Position numbers and translations under genes: made by a program. Positions 18,762 to 29,689 of a DNA stretch of 64,000 bases are shown one piece after another. The stretch lies in contig NZ_QITQ01000001.1 in NCBI RefSeq assembly GCF_003260265.1, positions 186,001 to 250,000 of the forward strand, read 5' to 3'. The notes under the pieces are model-generated. The model saw only the letters and a program-made list of their open reading frames with translations. It ran no database searches and was not told the DNA's origin. Each line of letters starts with the position of its first letter. The first letter of the stretch is position 1. The stretch comes from Roseovarius amoyensis. Lineage in GTDB: Bacteria; Pseudomonadota; Alphaproteobacteria; Rhodobacterales; Rhodobacteraceae.

Positions 18762-19217
18762 ATGAACAAAATTCTCGCCATACTCATCGTGACGATCCTT
18801 GCCGCGCTCGGCCCCGCCCCGGCCGTGCAGGCCGAAAACGGGGTTGCGGCCGACGACATCATCCTGCCCGGCGAAAGCGCCACGCTGGAGGATTTCATCT
18901 GGCTCAAACGCCCGCTGGTGGTCTTTGCCGACAGCCCCAACGACCCGCGCTACATCCAGCAGATGCAATACATCACCGACCGGCTGGAGGCACTGGCGAG
19001 CCGCGACGTGGTGGTGCTGACCGACACCGACCCGCGCGCGGGCAGCGCCCTGCGCAAAAATCTGCGGCCGCGAGGCTTTATGCTGACCCTGATCGGCAAG
19101 GACGGCTCGGTTTACCTCCGCAAACCGGCGCCCTGGTCGGTGCGCGAGATCAGCCGCGTCATCGACAAGATGCCGCTGCGCCAGCAGGAAATCCGCGACC
19201 GGCTCGGCGATAGCTGA
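18762..19217 (+). CDS. Exported DUF4174 protein
   Basis: A 151-residue protein with a signal peptide (MNKILAILIVTILAALGP... ending VQA) followed by a DUF4174 domain of about 115 residues, including WLKRPLVVFADSPNDPRY and GFMLTLIGKDGSVYLRK. The fold resembles thioredoxin-like proteins, but I see no CxxC. The function is unknown. It is on the plus strand between scpA and pccA, breaking an otherwise minus-strand cluster, and shares a divergent promoter region with scpA. Confidence 0.82.
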   Translation: MNKILAILIVTILAALGPAPAVQAENGVAADDIILPGESATLEDFIWLKRPLVVFADSPNDPRYIQQMQYITDRLEALASRDVVVLTDTDPRAGSALRKNLRPRGFMLTLIGKDGSVYLRKPAPWSVREISRVIDKMPLRQQEIRDRLGDS

Positions 19218-19228
19218 AACCGCGCCCA

Positions 19229-19747
19229 TCATCCCGCCCCCATCAGCGCAATCAGGCGTCCCGCCGCACGGTCGATCACCATCACGGTGCCGCTCTGCCC
19301 GTCATAGGCCAGCATCGCACCGGGGGCGGTCAGCCCGGCATGGACCGCCGCCAGCGCCCCATCATCCATGCAATCGCGCGCCTCCAGCGCCGCGCGGCGC
19401 ATGGCCTGGCCGGTGGCGCGGCTTGCATTGGCAATCTCGACCAGCGCGGCGTCGGGCGGCTGAACGGGATCGTCCAGCAGCGCCCGCCCGCGCCCGTTCA
19501 GCGCACGCAACATCCCGCCAACAGATCCCGCCACCGGCATCGCCGCGGCGATGGCATCGCCCTGCAGCACAAAGACACCGGCGGCACAGTCGCCCCGCGT
19601 CGCAAAGGCCACGGTTTCGCCCAGTGCAAACCACTGATCCAGACGCGCCCGCATCGCCGACTCGTCCTCGCGCGCGCACCCGGCCAGCAGGCCAAGCGCC
19701 GCGCCGGCCAGGGCAATCCGCGAAACAGGGGCGGGGCGCGCCATCAT
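19229..19747 (-). CDS. Putative lipoprotein of unknown function
   Basis: A 172-residue protein. A type II signal peptide ends at the lipobox LLAGC (Cys near residue 24), so the mature protein should be lipid-anchored. The rest is Ala-rich, with two further cysteines at about residues 54 and 127 that might form a disulfide. No known domain is apparent. It begins 4 bp after the pccA stop and is almost certainly co-transcribed with it. There are two adjacent ATG codons; the first (19747) is used here. Confidence 0.7.
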   Translation of the reverse strand: MMARPAPVSRIALAGAALGLLAGCAREDESAMRARLDQWFALGETVAFATRGDCAAGVFVLQGDAIAAAMPVAGSVGGMLRALNGRGRALLDDPVQPPDAALVEIANASRATGQAMRRAALEARDCMDDGALAAVHAGLTAPGAMLAYDGQSGTVMVIDRAAGRLIALMGAG

Positions 19748-19751
19748 CGCC

Positions 19752-21797
<2,046 letters not shown>

Positions 21798-22131
21798 CGA
21801 CTGCTCCTTATTGTGGATACCCGGTCACACACCGCGACGGGCCGTGGCGCCCATGCGCGCGCCCTGTCGCCGGCCAAACCGGGGAACGAAAAAAAAGGGC
21901 GGTCTGCGCAACACGGCGCAGAACCGCCCATGAGGGGAAGGGTAACGGTAGGGGCTTCTGGTGCCCCGGCCCTTTGGGGGAGGGCCACCACTACGTCATT
22001 AACGCTGCACGCCATGGCCCGCGCAGCCAAGCGCCGGCGCCGCACGCATCCCCGATCGGCTGCATTCCGCGCAATTGTGCACGGCTTCGGCAAAGACCTG
22101 CCCATCGCAATCATCTGACCGGCCGCGCGGG
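21798..22131. other. Intergenic region upstream of pccA (334 bp)
   Basis: The stretch holds the minus-strand terminator at 21889-21929 and, just before pccA, presumably its promoter, though I cannot point to clear -35/-10 boxes. The 21930-22131 part has another hairpin-prone sequence near 21960-21990 (GGCCCTTTGGGGGAGGGCC). A plus-strand frame of 34 codons at 22014-22118 is too short and lacks a ribosome site, so it is not called. Confidence 0.5.
21889..21929 (-). terminator. Rho-independent terminator, minus strand
   Basis: Read on the minus strand, GGGCGGTTCTGCGC and GCGCAGACCGCCC form a stem of about 13 bp with one unpaired base and a short loop, followed immediately by eight T. It would end the transcript of the pccB-side genes before pccA starts. 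Confidence 0.85.
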
Positions 22132-22491
22132 TCATTGGCCCGGCTCGACGTCAAAGACATCCGGGAAGGATGCGCGCGCCGCGTCCACGTCCAGCACCAG
22201 CAGCGCACCGTAATCAGCGGGGTCGAACGGGTCCTCGGCGGGCTTTACCTCGCGCCCGAACAGCCAGCTCAGCCGCCCGGCATCAAGGTTGCCGCGCTCG
22301 AACGGCTGATCGCCGAAATGTTCCCACAGGGCACGGACAAAGGCGGTATCGGCACGCCGGTCAGCCGGCCTGCGGTCGGCGAAGCGTTCGCGCCGGATGA
22401 TCGGCGTCGCCCCCTTGGGGTTGGCGCGTCGGATGGTGAACTGGAAATCGGTGCTGGCCAGGCGTCCGGGAAAGCCGCGATGCTTCAGCAT
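22132..22491 (-). CDS. Conserved hypothetical protein in the pcc cluster
   Basis: A 119-residue soluble protein rich in Arg, Asp and Phe. It has no signal peptide, membrane segment or recognisable domain. It begins MLKHRGFPGRLASTDFQF and ends FPDVFDVEPGQ. I recall similar genes between pccB and pccA in other Rhodobacterales, which suggests a role linked to propionyl-CoA carboxylase, but this is inference from position only. A terminator lies about 200 bp downstream. Confidence 0.7.
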   Translation of the reverse strand: MLKHRGFPGRLASTDFQFTIRRANPKGATPIIRRERFADRRPADRRADTAFVRALWEHFGDQPFERGNLDAGRLSWLFGREVKPAEDPFDPADYGALLVLDVDAARASFPDVFDVEPGQ

Positions 22492-22532
22492 GGTGCGCGC
22501 CCTCCGCCATAGGGGCGCCGCGCGGCGGTGGA

Positions 22533-22552
22533 GGCGGGCCCTGGGGCCCGCC
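22533..22552. repeat. Perfect 9-bp GC hairpin after the small lipoprotein gene
   Basis: GGCGGGCCC-TG-GGGCCCGCC is a 20-bp perfect palindrome with a 2-base centre. A second small hairpin, ATCCC-TTGC-GGGAT at 22560-22573, overlaps the lipoprotein stop codon. Neither is followed by a T tract. Confidence 0.6.
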
Positions 22553-22572
22553 CCGCGAGATCCCTTGCGGGA

Positions 22573-22719
22573 TTACTTGTACTTGCCGGTATAGACGGGC
22601 TCGACCGAAATCGGTTCGGGCTCGACCACGACGAATTCCTCTTGCTGCTGCTGCTGGCCGCAGGCAGTGACCATGGCCACAAGGCCAAGCGCAAGTATGC
22701 TCGTGACGGTTTTCGACAT
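22573..22719 (-). CDS. 48-residue lipoprotein
   Basis: A tiny lipoprotein. The signal peptide MSKTVTSILALGLVAMVTAC ends in lipobox VTAC (Cys20), followed by five glutamines and the short tail EEFVVVEPEP...VYTGKYK. The start is the ATG complementary to 22717-22719, preceded by AGGAG. The mature chain is only about 29 residues, so it probably has a structural or regulatory role in the envelope rather than an enzymatic one. Such genes accompany pccB/pccA in related genomes, for reasons unknown. Confidence 0.8.
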   Translation of the reverse strand: MSKTVTSILALGLVAMVTACGQQQQQEEFVVVEPEPISVEPVYTGKYK

Positions 22720-22933
22720 TGAAGTCTCCTGTATGTGTACACATTGCGGCGGTGCGCAGGCTGCCCCACCTGCACTGCTCCCACCGTTGCGGCCGCTTTT
22801 TTGCAACCGCGCCCTAGGATACGGGACTCACCGATTTTTTGGTACTTATCCACATCCATGCCGGGGAAATGTGACTCCAAAGCCTCAAACACGCGCGCAC
22901 ATGAGAGTCGCGCCGCAAGATATTGTGTACGCA
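22720..22933. other. Intergenic region with palindrome ATGTGTACACAT
   Basis: This 214-bp gap between the DUF6497 gene and the small lipoprotein gene contains the perfect 12-bp palindrome ATGTGTACACAT at 22733-22744, immediately upstream of the lipoprotein ribosome site, and a related ATTGTGTACGCAT at 22922-22934. TTTGCAAC occurs at about 22799-22806. The gap is long enough for an independent promoter of the lipoprotein gene. I see no gene in it. Confidence 0.4.
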
Positions 22934-23359
22934 TCAAAAAGCCTCCCAGATACAGATGCCGTTTTCGAGCCGGTAAGCCTCGAAAACCTGCCTTACATCC
23001 GGGTTGAAGCGGCCGAATTCCGACGGTTTGTCTGCCAGAGAGACGACCAGCCGCGCCGCGCTCATCCCTTCAGCGGCCGCCCTTTTGGCGGCGTCGGCGG
23101 CACACAGATGCTCCAGGTCGGCCGCGACCTCGTCCAGAGGCGCGGCCGCGTCGAACCCCGCAGCCACGTACCGAAACCGCAGCACCGGCCCCTCTTCGCG
23201 GATGGTCTCCTGCAGCATGGCCTCCAGCCCCGATGGCAGCGCCACGCGCCCCGGTTCCGCCGCGACCACGCCGGACATGGACACGGCCATCATGGCCGCA
23301 CCGCCCCCCGTCAGCCTATGTCCAGATGTCGCGTGCATCCCCTCACCGCAGCCTTTCAT
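22934..23359 (-). CDS. DUF6497 family exported protein
   Basis: A 141-residue protein matching what I recall of DUF6497, a Rhodobacterales family often mislabelled as acetolactate synthase. The N-terminus has a hydrophobic stretch (AAMMAVSMSGVVAAEP) that looks like a signal peptide after a long polar start. Two or three cysteines occur (CAAD and CIWEAF). The ATG at 23359 is preceded by GGGAGA at a good distance; ATGs at 23338 or in the MM pair are alternatives. It follows pccB on the same strand. Confidence 0.7.
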   Translation of the reverse strand: MKGCGEGMHATSGHRLTGGGAAMMAVSMSGVVAAEPGRVALPSGLEAMLQETIREEGPVLRFRYVAAGFDAAAPLDEVAADLEHLCAADAAKRAAAEGMSAARLVVSLADKPSEFGRFNPDVRQVFEAYRLENGICIWEAF

Positions 23360-23373
23360 CTATCCGACTTCTC

Positions 23374-23408
23374 CCGGCGGTGCGGGGACCTGCCCCGCAC
23401 CCCGCCGG
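23374..23408. repeat. GC-rich double-stem hairpin after pccB
   Basis: The outer arms CCGGCGG/CCGCCGG and inner arms TGCGGGG/CCCCGCA form a 14-bp stem interrupted by a 2-base bulge, 2 bp after the pccB stop. It lacks a T tract and is similar in style to the hairpins after scpA and between mraY and murD. Confidence 0.6.
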
Positions 23409-23410
23409 CC

Positions 23411-24943
23411 TTACAGCGGAATGTTGTCGTGTTTCTTCCACGGGCCGGAATGCGCCTTTTTGCGCAGCGACGCAAAGGCGCGGCAGAGCCGCCGCCGCGT
23501 GCCGTGGGGCTGGATCACCTCGTCGATGAAACCGCGTTCGGCGGCGACAAAGGGGTTGGCAAAGCGATCCTCGTAATCCTGGGCCCGCTGCGCGATCTTT
23601 TCAGGATCGCCCAATTCGCTGCGATACAGGATCTCGGTCGCCCCCTTGGCGCCCATCACCGCGATTTCCGCTGTCGGCCAGGCATAGTTGAAATCGCCGC
23701 GCAGGTGCTTGGACGACATCACGTCATAGGCCCCGCCATAGGCCTTGCGGGTAATCACCGTGACCTTCGGCACCGTCGCCTCGCCATAGGCGAACAGCAG
23801 CTTTGCGCCATGTTTGATCACGCCGCCATATTCCTGGCTGGTGCCGGGCAGGAAGCCGGGCACATCGACCAGCGTCAGGATCGGAATCTCGAAAGCGTCG
23901 CAGAAGCGCACGAATCGCGCCGCCTTGCGCGAGCTGTCGATATCCAGACAGCCGGCCAGCACCATCGGCTGGTTGGCCACGACCCCCACGGTACGCCCCT
24001 CCAGCCGGATGAAGCCGGTGATGATGTTGCCCGCAAACTCCGCCTGCAGTTCGTAAAAGTCGCCCTCGTCAGCCAGCTTTACGATCAGCTCTTTCATGTC
24101 ATAGGGCGTGTTGGCGTTATCGGGCACCAGCGTATCAAGGCTGGGTTCGATCCGCTCGGGGCTGTCGAAGAAGGGGCGAACCGGCGGCTTTTCGCGGTTG
24201 TTGAGCGGCAGGAAATCAACCAGGCGGCGGACCTCTGCCAGCGCCTCGACATCGTTTTCAAACGCCGCGTCGGCGACCGAGCTCTTGCGCGTGTGGGTGC
24301 TGGCGCCGCCCAGTTCCTCGGCCGTGACCTGTTCGTTGGTGACGGTTTTCACCACATCGGGACCAGTCACGAACATATAGGACGAATCCCGCACCATGAA
24401 GATAAAGTCGGTCATCGCTGGCGAATAGACCGCGCCGCCGGCGCAGGGCCCCATGATGACGCTGATCTGGGGGATGACGCCCGACGCCTCGATATTGCGC
24501 TGGAACACCTCGCCATAACCGGCAAGGCTGTCGACCCCTTCCTGGATGCGGGCGCCGCCCGAATCGTTCAGCCCGATCACGGGCGCGCCGTTCTGCATCG
24601 CCATGTCCATGATCTTGCAGATTTTCTGCGCGTGGGTGGCACTGACCGATCCGCCCAGAACGGTGAAATCCTGCGCGAATACATAGACCTGGCGGCCATT
24701 TACCGTGCCCCACCCGGTGATCACGCCATCGCCGTAGAGCTTTTGCTCTTCCATCCCGAAATCGGTGCAGCGGTGGGTCTTGAACATGTCGAATTCTTCA
24801 AAGCTGCCCTCGTCAAGCAGCAGGTCGACACGTTCGCGCGCGGTCAGCTTTCCCTTGGCGTGCTGGGCGTCGATCCGCTTTTGTCCGCCGCCGAGGCGGG
24901 CCTCATGGCGGCGGTCCTCGAGCACCTGCAGAATATCTTTCAT
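23411..24943 (-). CDS. pccB: Propionyl-CoA carboxylase, carboxyltransferase beta subunit
   Basis: A 510-residue crotonase-fold subunit that transfers CO2 from biotin to propionyl-CoA. Characteristic blocks are the acyl-CoA site [21 protein letters not shown] (partly quoted) with [13 protein letters not shown], and the biotin site with [17 protein letters not shown] and [16 protein letters not shown]. The ATG at 24943 follows GGGGAGAG. The upstream region contains TTTGCAAA, the half-site known for the propionyl-CoA regulator PccR, although no pccR gene is in the window. Confidence 0.96.
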   Translation of the reverse strand: MKDILQVLEDRRHEARLGGGQKRIDAQHAKGKLTARERVDLLLDEGSFEEFDMFKTHRCTDFGMEEQKLYGDGVITGWGTVNGRQVYVFAQDFTVLGGSVSATHAQKICKIMDMAMQNGAPVIGLNDSGGARIQEGVDSLAGYGEVFQRNIEASGVIPQISVIMGPCAGGAVYSPAMTDFIFMVRDSSYMFVTGPDVVKTVTNEQVTAEELGGASTHTRKSSVADAAFENDVEALAEVRRLVDFLPLNNREKPPVRPFFDSPERIEPSLDTLVPDNANTPYDMKELIVKLADEGDFYELQAEFAGNIITGFIRLEGRTVGVVANQPMVLAGCLDIDSSRKAARFVRFCDAFEIPILTLVDVPGFLPGTSQEYGGVIKHGAKLLFAYGEATVPKVTVITRKAYGGAYDVMSSKHLRGDFNYAWPTAEIAVMGAKGATEILYRSELGDPEKIAQRAQDYEDRFANPFVAAERGFIDEVIQPHGTRRRLCRAFASLRKKAHSGPWKKHDNIPL

Positions 24944-25013
24944 GGCTCTCCCCTTCGCAATCTGGCCGGAAACTAAAGCCAGAGCCGACAGATACAAAGC
25001 AGAATCCCGCAAA

Positions 25014-25061
25014 TTTGCAAATCTTTAGCAGACAAGCCCGCGCGAAATGAATAATTGCAAA
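25014..25061. promoter_or_regulatory. Candidate PccR/ScfR-type operator upstream of pccB
   Basis: A perfect TTTGCAAA lies at 25014-25021, followed three bases later by TTAGCAGA (6 of 8 matches), and ATTGCAAA (7 of 8) lies at 25054-25061. In Rhodobacter sphaeroides, PccR is reported to bind TTTGCAAA-N4-TTTGCAAA in front of pccB. The second half-site here is imperfect and spaced 3 rather than 4, so this is a candidate only. Confidence 0.4.
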
Positions 25062-25163
25062 CAAACCGGCATCGCCGCCCGGCAGTTTTCGTGCATCCAC
25101 GCACAGTCGAGTGCGCCGTGCACGCCGATGGACAGGACCGGCGCAGCCGCTAGAGTGCCGCGG

Positions 25164-26396
25164 ATGACCACCGTACCGACCCCTACCCCGCGGCGGCGCT
25201 TCCTCAACCGCAAGAGCCCCCCGCATATCGTCACGCTGATCCTTTTGGCGGCGCTGGCGGCGCTGGCCATGAACATCTTTCTGCCCTCGCTGCCGGCGAT
25301 GACCGCCCATTTCGGCACCGATTACCGGGTAATACAGCTTTCGGTTGCGCTTTACCTGGCGGTCAACGCAGTGATGCAGCTGTTCATCGGCGCGATTTCC
25401 GACCGCTATGGGCGGCGCCCGGTGCTGTTGGGCGGGCTGGCGGTGTTCATTGTGGCGACGCTCGGCTGTCTTGCTGCCGGCAATATCTGGGTTTTCCTGG
25501 CGTTCCGCATGATGCAGGCCAGCATCGTCACCGCCATGGCGCTGTCACGGGCCATCGTCCGCGACATGGTGCCCGAGGCACAGGCCGCGTCGATGATCGG
25601 ATATGTCACCATGGGCATGGCGGTGGCGCCTATGGTCGGCCCGGCGATCGGCGGCGCGCTTGATGCGGCATTCGGCTGGCAGGCCAGTTTCTGGGCGCTG
25701 CTTGTGGCCGGCGCGGTGGTGCTGTGGCTGACCTGGGCCGACCTGGGCGAAACCGCACCGCGCAGCCGTGGCGGGGCCGGCCCGCAGGCGCGCGACTTTC
25801 CCGAGCTGTTCACCTCGCCCCGTTTCTGGGGCTATTCGATGACACTGGGGCTGTCGTCGGGCGCATTCTTTGCCTATCTCGGCGGCGGGCCCTATGTAGG
25901 CGATCATGTTTTCGGGCTCGACCCGGCGACGTTCGGGCTGTTTTTCGGCGCGCCGGCCGTAGGGTATTTCCTGGGCAACTTCCTGTCGGGGCGGTTTTCG
26001 GTCCGTATCGGCGTCAACCACATGGTGCTGTGGGGCACGCTGATCAACGTCGCCGGCATCGGCATCAACCTCACGCTTTTCTACGCCGGCCATGGGTCGT
26101 CTTTCACCTTTTTCGGGCTGATGACCCTGGTCGGGCTGGGCAACGGCATGGTCATCCCCAACGCCACCGCCGGGGCGCTGTCGGTGCGCCCGCATCTTGC
26201 CGGTACTGCCTCGGGCCTGTCGGGCGCGCTGATGATCGGGCTTGGCGCCGGCCTGTCGGCGCTGGCGGGTGTGATGCTGACCCCCAGCTCGGGCGCGTTT
26301 CCGCTGCTGGAACTCATGCTCACCACCGCCATCGGCGCGGTCGTCTCGATCGGGCTGGTAATCCGGCGCGAAAAGCGACTGGCCATCACGATCTGA
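25164..26396 (+). CDS. MFS drug-resistance transporter, Bcr/CflA type
   Basis: A 410-residue major facilitator protein with twelve predicted helices. Helix 1 (VTLILLAALAALAMNIFLPSLPAM, partly quoted) carries the Asn-Pro pattern of the Bcr/CflA group. The loop 2-3 motif is GAISDRYGRRPVLL, and the antiporter-type glycine-rich helix 5 is present (MGMAVAPMVGPAIGG). It probably exports drugs or metabolites by proton antiport. The ATG at 25164 was chosen over an earlier in-frame codon because the first helix follows at the usual distance. It is divergent from pccB. Confidence 0.88.
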   Translation: MTTVPTPTPRRRFLNRKSPPHIVTLILLAALAALAMNIFLPSLPAMTAHFGTDYRVIQLSVALYLAVNAVMQLFIGAISDRYGRRPVLLGGLAVFIVATLGCLAAGNIWVFLAFRMMQASIVTAMALSRAIVRDMVPEAQAASMIGYVTMGMAVAPMVGPAIGGALDAAFGWQASFWALLVAGAVVLWLTWADLGETAPRSRGGAGPQARDFPELFTSPRFWGYSMTLGLSSGAFFAYLGGGPYVGDHVFGLDPATFGLFFGAPAVGYFLGNFLSGRFSVRIGVNHMVLWGTLINVAGIGINLTLFYAGHGSSFTFFGLMTLVGLGNGMVIPNATAGALSVRPHLAGTASGLSGALMIGLGAGLSALAGVMLTPSSGAFPLLELMLTTAIGAVVSIGLVIRREKRLAITI

Positions 26397-26412
26397 GGCC
26401 AGCTACCGCGCC

Positions 26413-28101
26413 CTAGCTGTGTTCCTCGTGCGAAACCGCCGCCAGCGCGCGATTGTAGGTGCGCAGCGCATCGACATGAAATAGCGCGCCCAGCAATTCG
26501 GGCGGCGCGCCTGCACCCGACAAGCTGACCACCGGGATATAGGCCGAGCCGCTGCGCTCGAACCCGGGCATTACGGATTCCAGCGTGGCGCTGCCGTCAA
26601 TATAGGTGCCCTCCTCGATCATCTCCCAACAGCGGTCCTCGGGCGCGCCGCGCTCGCTGCCCAGCGGGCGCATGACATCCCTGGCCCTGAACATCGCCAG
26701 CAGATAGGCCTGTGGCCCTGCCGCCAGCCGTACGCCGCGGCGTTCGAGCTGGGTCAGAAAATAGGAACGATGCACAAGCTGCGCGCCCAGTGCGGTCGAG
26801 ATCGACACCGCCACCATCACCGCCAGCCCGGTCTGCCAGTCGCCGGTCAGCTCGAACACGATCAGCGTCGTGGAAATCGGCGCCCCCAGGACAGCCGCCG
26901 CCACAGCGCCCATGCCCGCCAGCGCATAGAGCGTATGCGCGCCGGAAACGTCAGGGAAAATCCCGGTGGCAATCAGCCCGAATGCCAGCCCGGTCAACGC
27001 CCCCACCATCAACGAGGGCGAAAACACCCCGCCCCCCATGCGCCCGCCAATGGTGATCGCGACCGCCACCACCTTCACCACGGCAAAGACAAACGCCTCG
27101 TGCAGGAGCAGCGACCCGGTGAGCGCCCGCGAGGTTGTCTCGTATCCGACCCCGATGATGTGCGGAAACCAGATCGCGATCAGCCCCAGTAACGCCCCCG
27201 CCGCCGCCGGCCGCAGCCAGCGCGGCATTCGCACCCGCCGCTGGAAATAGCTGGCCATGTCCTCGGCAAACAGCATCGAATGCATCAGCGCGCCGGCCAC
27301 CAACCCGCAAACGACGCCCAGCAGCAGGAACGCGGGCAGTTCGGCATAAAATTGCAACGCGGTCGCGGCGGGCAGCGCGAACTCGGTCACGTCGCCGAAT
27401 TCCAGCCGGTTGATGACGGTTCCCGCGACGCTGGCGATGACGATGGGGGCAAAGGCGTGCAACGCGAAATGCCGCAGCACCACTTCGAGCGCGAACAGCG
27501 CGCCGGCAATCGGCGCGTTGAACGACGCCGACACCGCCGCCGCCACCGCGCACCCCAACAGGTCGCGCCCGGTGACGCCATCGGCCTTGATGCGGTTGCT
27601 GACCCAGGATGCGATCACGCTGGCCATGTGCACCACCGGCCCCTCGCGCCCGCTGGAGCCGCCGCTGCCCAGGGTGATGATTGACGACGCGATGGACGCC
27701 AGCCCCGCCCGCCCCTCGACCCGGCCCTCATACAGCGCCGCACCCTCGATCACCTCGGTCACCGTGCGTGCGCGCGCGTCAGGGGTGAAGTAGTGCAGGA
27801 TGATCCCCACCGCCAGCCCGCCCAAAATGGGCACGATCAGCACCCAGTACCAGGGCAGGACCTCGGCCGCGCTGTGCACATGGGCCATGTCGCCCGCGCC
27901 ATAGGCAAAGCGTTCCAGCGCCGCGATCGCCTTGCGGAACAGGAGCGCGGCAAACCCTGACGCGATCCCGACCATCAGCGCGATCAGCCAGAACCGCACT
28001 TGCCTGGCCCAGTGAGCACGAAACAGTACCCAGCCGGCACGCACCGAACGCATTCCGGCCTTATGCTGAACAATCAGGAATCTGCGCATGGATTGTTTCA
28101 T
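26413..28101 (-). CDS. ClC-family chloride channel or H+/Cl- antiporter
   Basis: A 562-residue voltage-gated chloride channel family protein with about ten or more membrane segments. The anion-binding loops are visible as GSGGSSGREGP (residues 147-157 or so) and GGRMGGGVFSPSLMVGA. The C-terminal region from about residue 455 resembles a worn-down CBS pair (RARDVMRP... and YIPVVSLSG). Bacterial members are either channels or exchangers, and I cannot decide which from sequence alone. The ATG at 28101 is preferred to an earlier in-frame start. It is divergent from the FAD oxidase gene. Confidence 0.9.
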   Translation of the reverse strand: MKQSMRRFLIVQHKAGMRSVRAGWVLFRAHWARQVRFWLIALMVGIASGFAALLFRKAIAALERFAYGAGDMAHVHSAAEVLPWYWVLIVPILGGLAVGIILHYFTPDARARTVTEVIEGAALYEGRVEGRAGLASIASSIITLGSGGSSGREGPVVHMASVIASWVSNRIKADGVTGRDLLGCAVAAAVSASFNAPIAGALFALEVVLRHFALHAFAPIVIASVAGTVINRLEFGDVTEFALPAATALQFYAELPAFLLLGVVCGLVAGALMHSMLFAEDMASYFQRRVRMPRWLRPAAAGALLGLIAIWFPHIIGVGYETTSRALTGSLLLHEAFVFAVVKVVAVAITIGGRMGGGVFSPSLMVGALTGLAFGLIATGIFPDVSGAHTLYALAGMGAVAAAVLGAPISTTLIVFELTGDWQTGLAVMVAVSISTALGAQLVHRSYFLTQLERRGVRLAAGPQAYLLAMFRARDVMRPLGSERGAPEDRCWEMIEEGTYIDGSATLESVMPGFERSGSAYIPVVSLSGAGAPPELLGALFHVDALRTYNRALAAVSHEEHS

Positions 28102-28188
28102 TTGTGGAAACGGATTTTCTGAGCCGCCGCTTTCCCCGCCCCGCCGCATGCTCTAGTCTTGAATCCTGAACCGGGGAAAGGGGTTTGC

Positions 28189-29565
28189 ATGACGATCCAG
28201 GCTGCGATTGGCAAGTTGTCCTCCCTTTTAGGCCAACGGCTGGCGTGCTCCAAGACCGAACTGGCCCAGCACGGCGCGTCCGAGACCCATTTTCCGCTCG
28301 CCCCGCCCGATGCGGTGGCCTATCCCGAGACCACCGAAGAGGTGGCCGCGCTGATGCGCATCTGCGCCGCCCATCGCTGTCCGGTGGTGGGCTGGGGCAC
28401 GGGCACCTCGCTCGAAGGTCAGGCACAGGCGTTCCAGGGCGGGGTCTGCGTCGATTTCACCCGCATGAACCGCGTTCTCGAGGTGTCGCAGGCCGACATG
28501 CATGCGCGCGTGCAACCCGGCGTGACGCGCGAGGCGCTGAACGACGAACTGCGCGCGACCGGCCTTTTCTTTCCGGTCGATCCCGGTGCCAACGCATCGC
28601 TCGGCGGCATGGCCTCGACCCGCGCCAGCGGCACCACCGCCGTGCGCTATGGCACCATGCGCGACAATGTCATGGGGCTGGAGGTGGTCACCGCCACCGG
28701 CCAGGTCATCCGCACCGGCACCGCCGCGCGCAAGACCGCCGCCGGCTATGACCTGACGGCGCTTTTCGTCGGGTCCGAGGGCACGCTTGGGCTGATCACC
28801 GAACTTACGCTGCGCCTGCGCGGCATCCCCGAGGCGATCTCGGCCGCGGTCTGTGCCTTTGACACCGCCGCCGATGCCGTGAACTGCGTGATCGACACCA
28901 TCCAGATGGGCGTGCCGATGGCGCGGATCGAACTGGTGGATGCCGCGACCGTGCGCGCGGTCAACGCCTATGCCGGCATGAACCTGCCGGAAAAGCCGCA
29001 CCTGCTGCTGGAATTTCACGGGTCCGAGACTGGCGTCGCCGAACAGGCCGAGGTGTTTGGCGCGATCGCCGCCGATCATAGCGGCGCGCGCTTTGACTGG
29101 GCGACCAAGACCGAGGACCGCAATACGCTTTGGGCGGTGCGGCACAACGCCTTTCACGCGATCATGGCGATGCGCCCCGGTGCGCGGTCGCTGGTCACCG
29201 ACATCTGCGTGCCGATCTCGCGCCTGGCCGAGGCGGTCGAGGCGTGCCGCACCGATCTGGAAAGCGCCGGCATCGACGGCCCGATCCTGGGCCATGTCGG
29301 CGACGGCAATTTCCACGCGGTACTGATCTTTGACCCCGAAGATGCCCGCGAAGAGCAAAAGGTGATCGACGCCTCGAACCGGCTGGTGGACCTGGCGCTG
29401 TCACTGGGCGGCACGGTGTCCGGCGAACACGGGATCGGGGTCGGCAAGCTGCCGTACATGAAGCGCGAACACGGGCCCGCCTGGGCGCTGATGGGTCAGG
29501 TGAAAGCCGCGCTCGACCCCGACGGCATCATGAACCCCGGCAAGATGACGCCGCCGCGGAACTGA
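28189..29565 (+). CDS. FAD-linked D-2-hydroxyacid dehydrogenase (GlcD / D-lactate dehydrogenase type)
   Basis: A 458-residue flavoprotein of the GlcD/LDHD group, which oxidises D-lactate, glycolate or similar acids and passes electrons to the respiratory chain or a cytochrome. The FAD-binding PCMH domain spans about 38-215, with GWGTGTSLEGQ and DPGANASLGGMASTRASGT (partly quoted). The C-terminal oxidase domain ends with GHVGDGNFHAVLIFD and SGEHGIGVGKLPYM, which include the catalytic His residues. No GlcE or GlcF partner gene is adjacent, which favours a single-subunit D-lactate dehydrogenase type. Confidence 0.9.
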   Translation: MTIQAAIGKLSSLLGQRLACSKTELAQHGASETHFPLAPPDAVAYPETTEEVAALMRICAAHRCPVVGWGTGTSLEGQAQAFQGGVCVDFTRMNRVLEVSQADMHARVQPGVTREALNDELRATGLFFPVDPGANASLGGMASTRASGTTAVRYGTMRDNVMGLEVVTATGQVIRTGTAARKTAAGYDLTALFVGSEGTLGLITELTLRLRGIPEAISAAVCAFDTAADAVNCVIDTIQMGVPMARIELVDAATVRAVNAYAGMNLPEKPHLLLEFHGSETGVAEQAEVFGAIAADHSGARFDWATKTEDRNTLWAVRHNAFHAIMAMRPGARSLVTDICVPISRLAEAVEACRTDLESAGIDGPILGHVGDGNFHAVLIFDPEDAREEQKVIDASNRLVDLALSLGGTVSGEHGIGVGKLPYMKREHGPAWALMGQVKAALDPDGIMNPGKMTPPRN

Positions 29566-29689
29566 GCGCATGGCGTTTTGCCCGTCATCGCCCCGAGATG
29601 TTGAAAAGGCTTCGGCTGGCCTTTGCTTTCAATAAAGCGATCTCAACACTGTAGTTATCAACAGTGCGCCCGTAGCCGCAGCCACGGAA

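Noticed and set aside
22014-22118. A 34-residue basic peptide (MARAAKRRRRTHPRS...)
   Set aside because: No ribosome site, no hydrophobic or conserved feature, and it lies in a region likely transcribed on the other strand.
22733-22744. ATGTGTACACAT as a defined regulator site
   Set aside because: It is a perfect palindrome next to a ribosome site, but I cannot link it to any known family, and one 12-bp palindrome can arise by chance; it is only noted in the intergenic entry.
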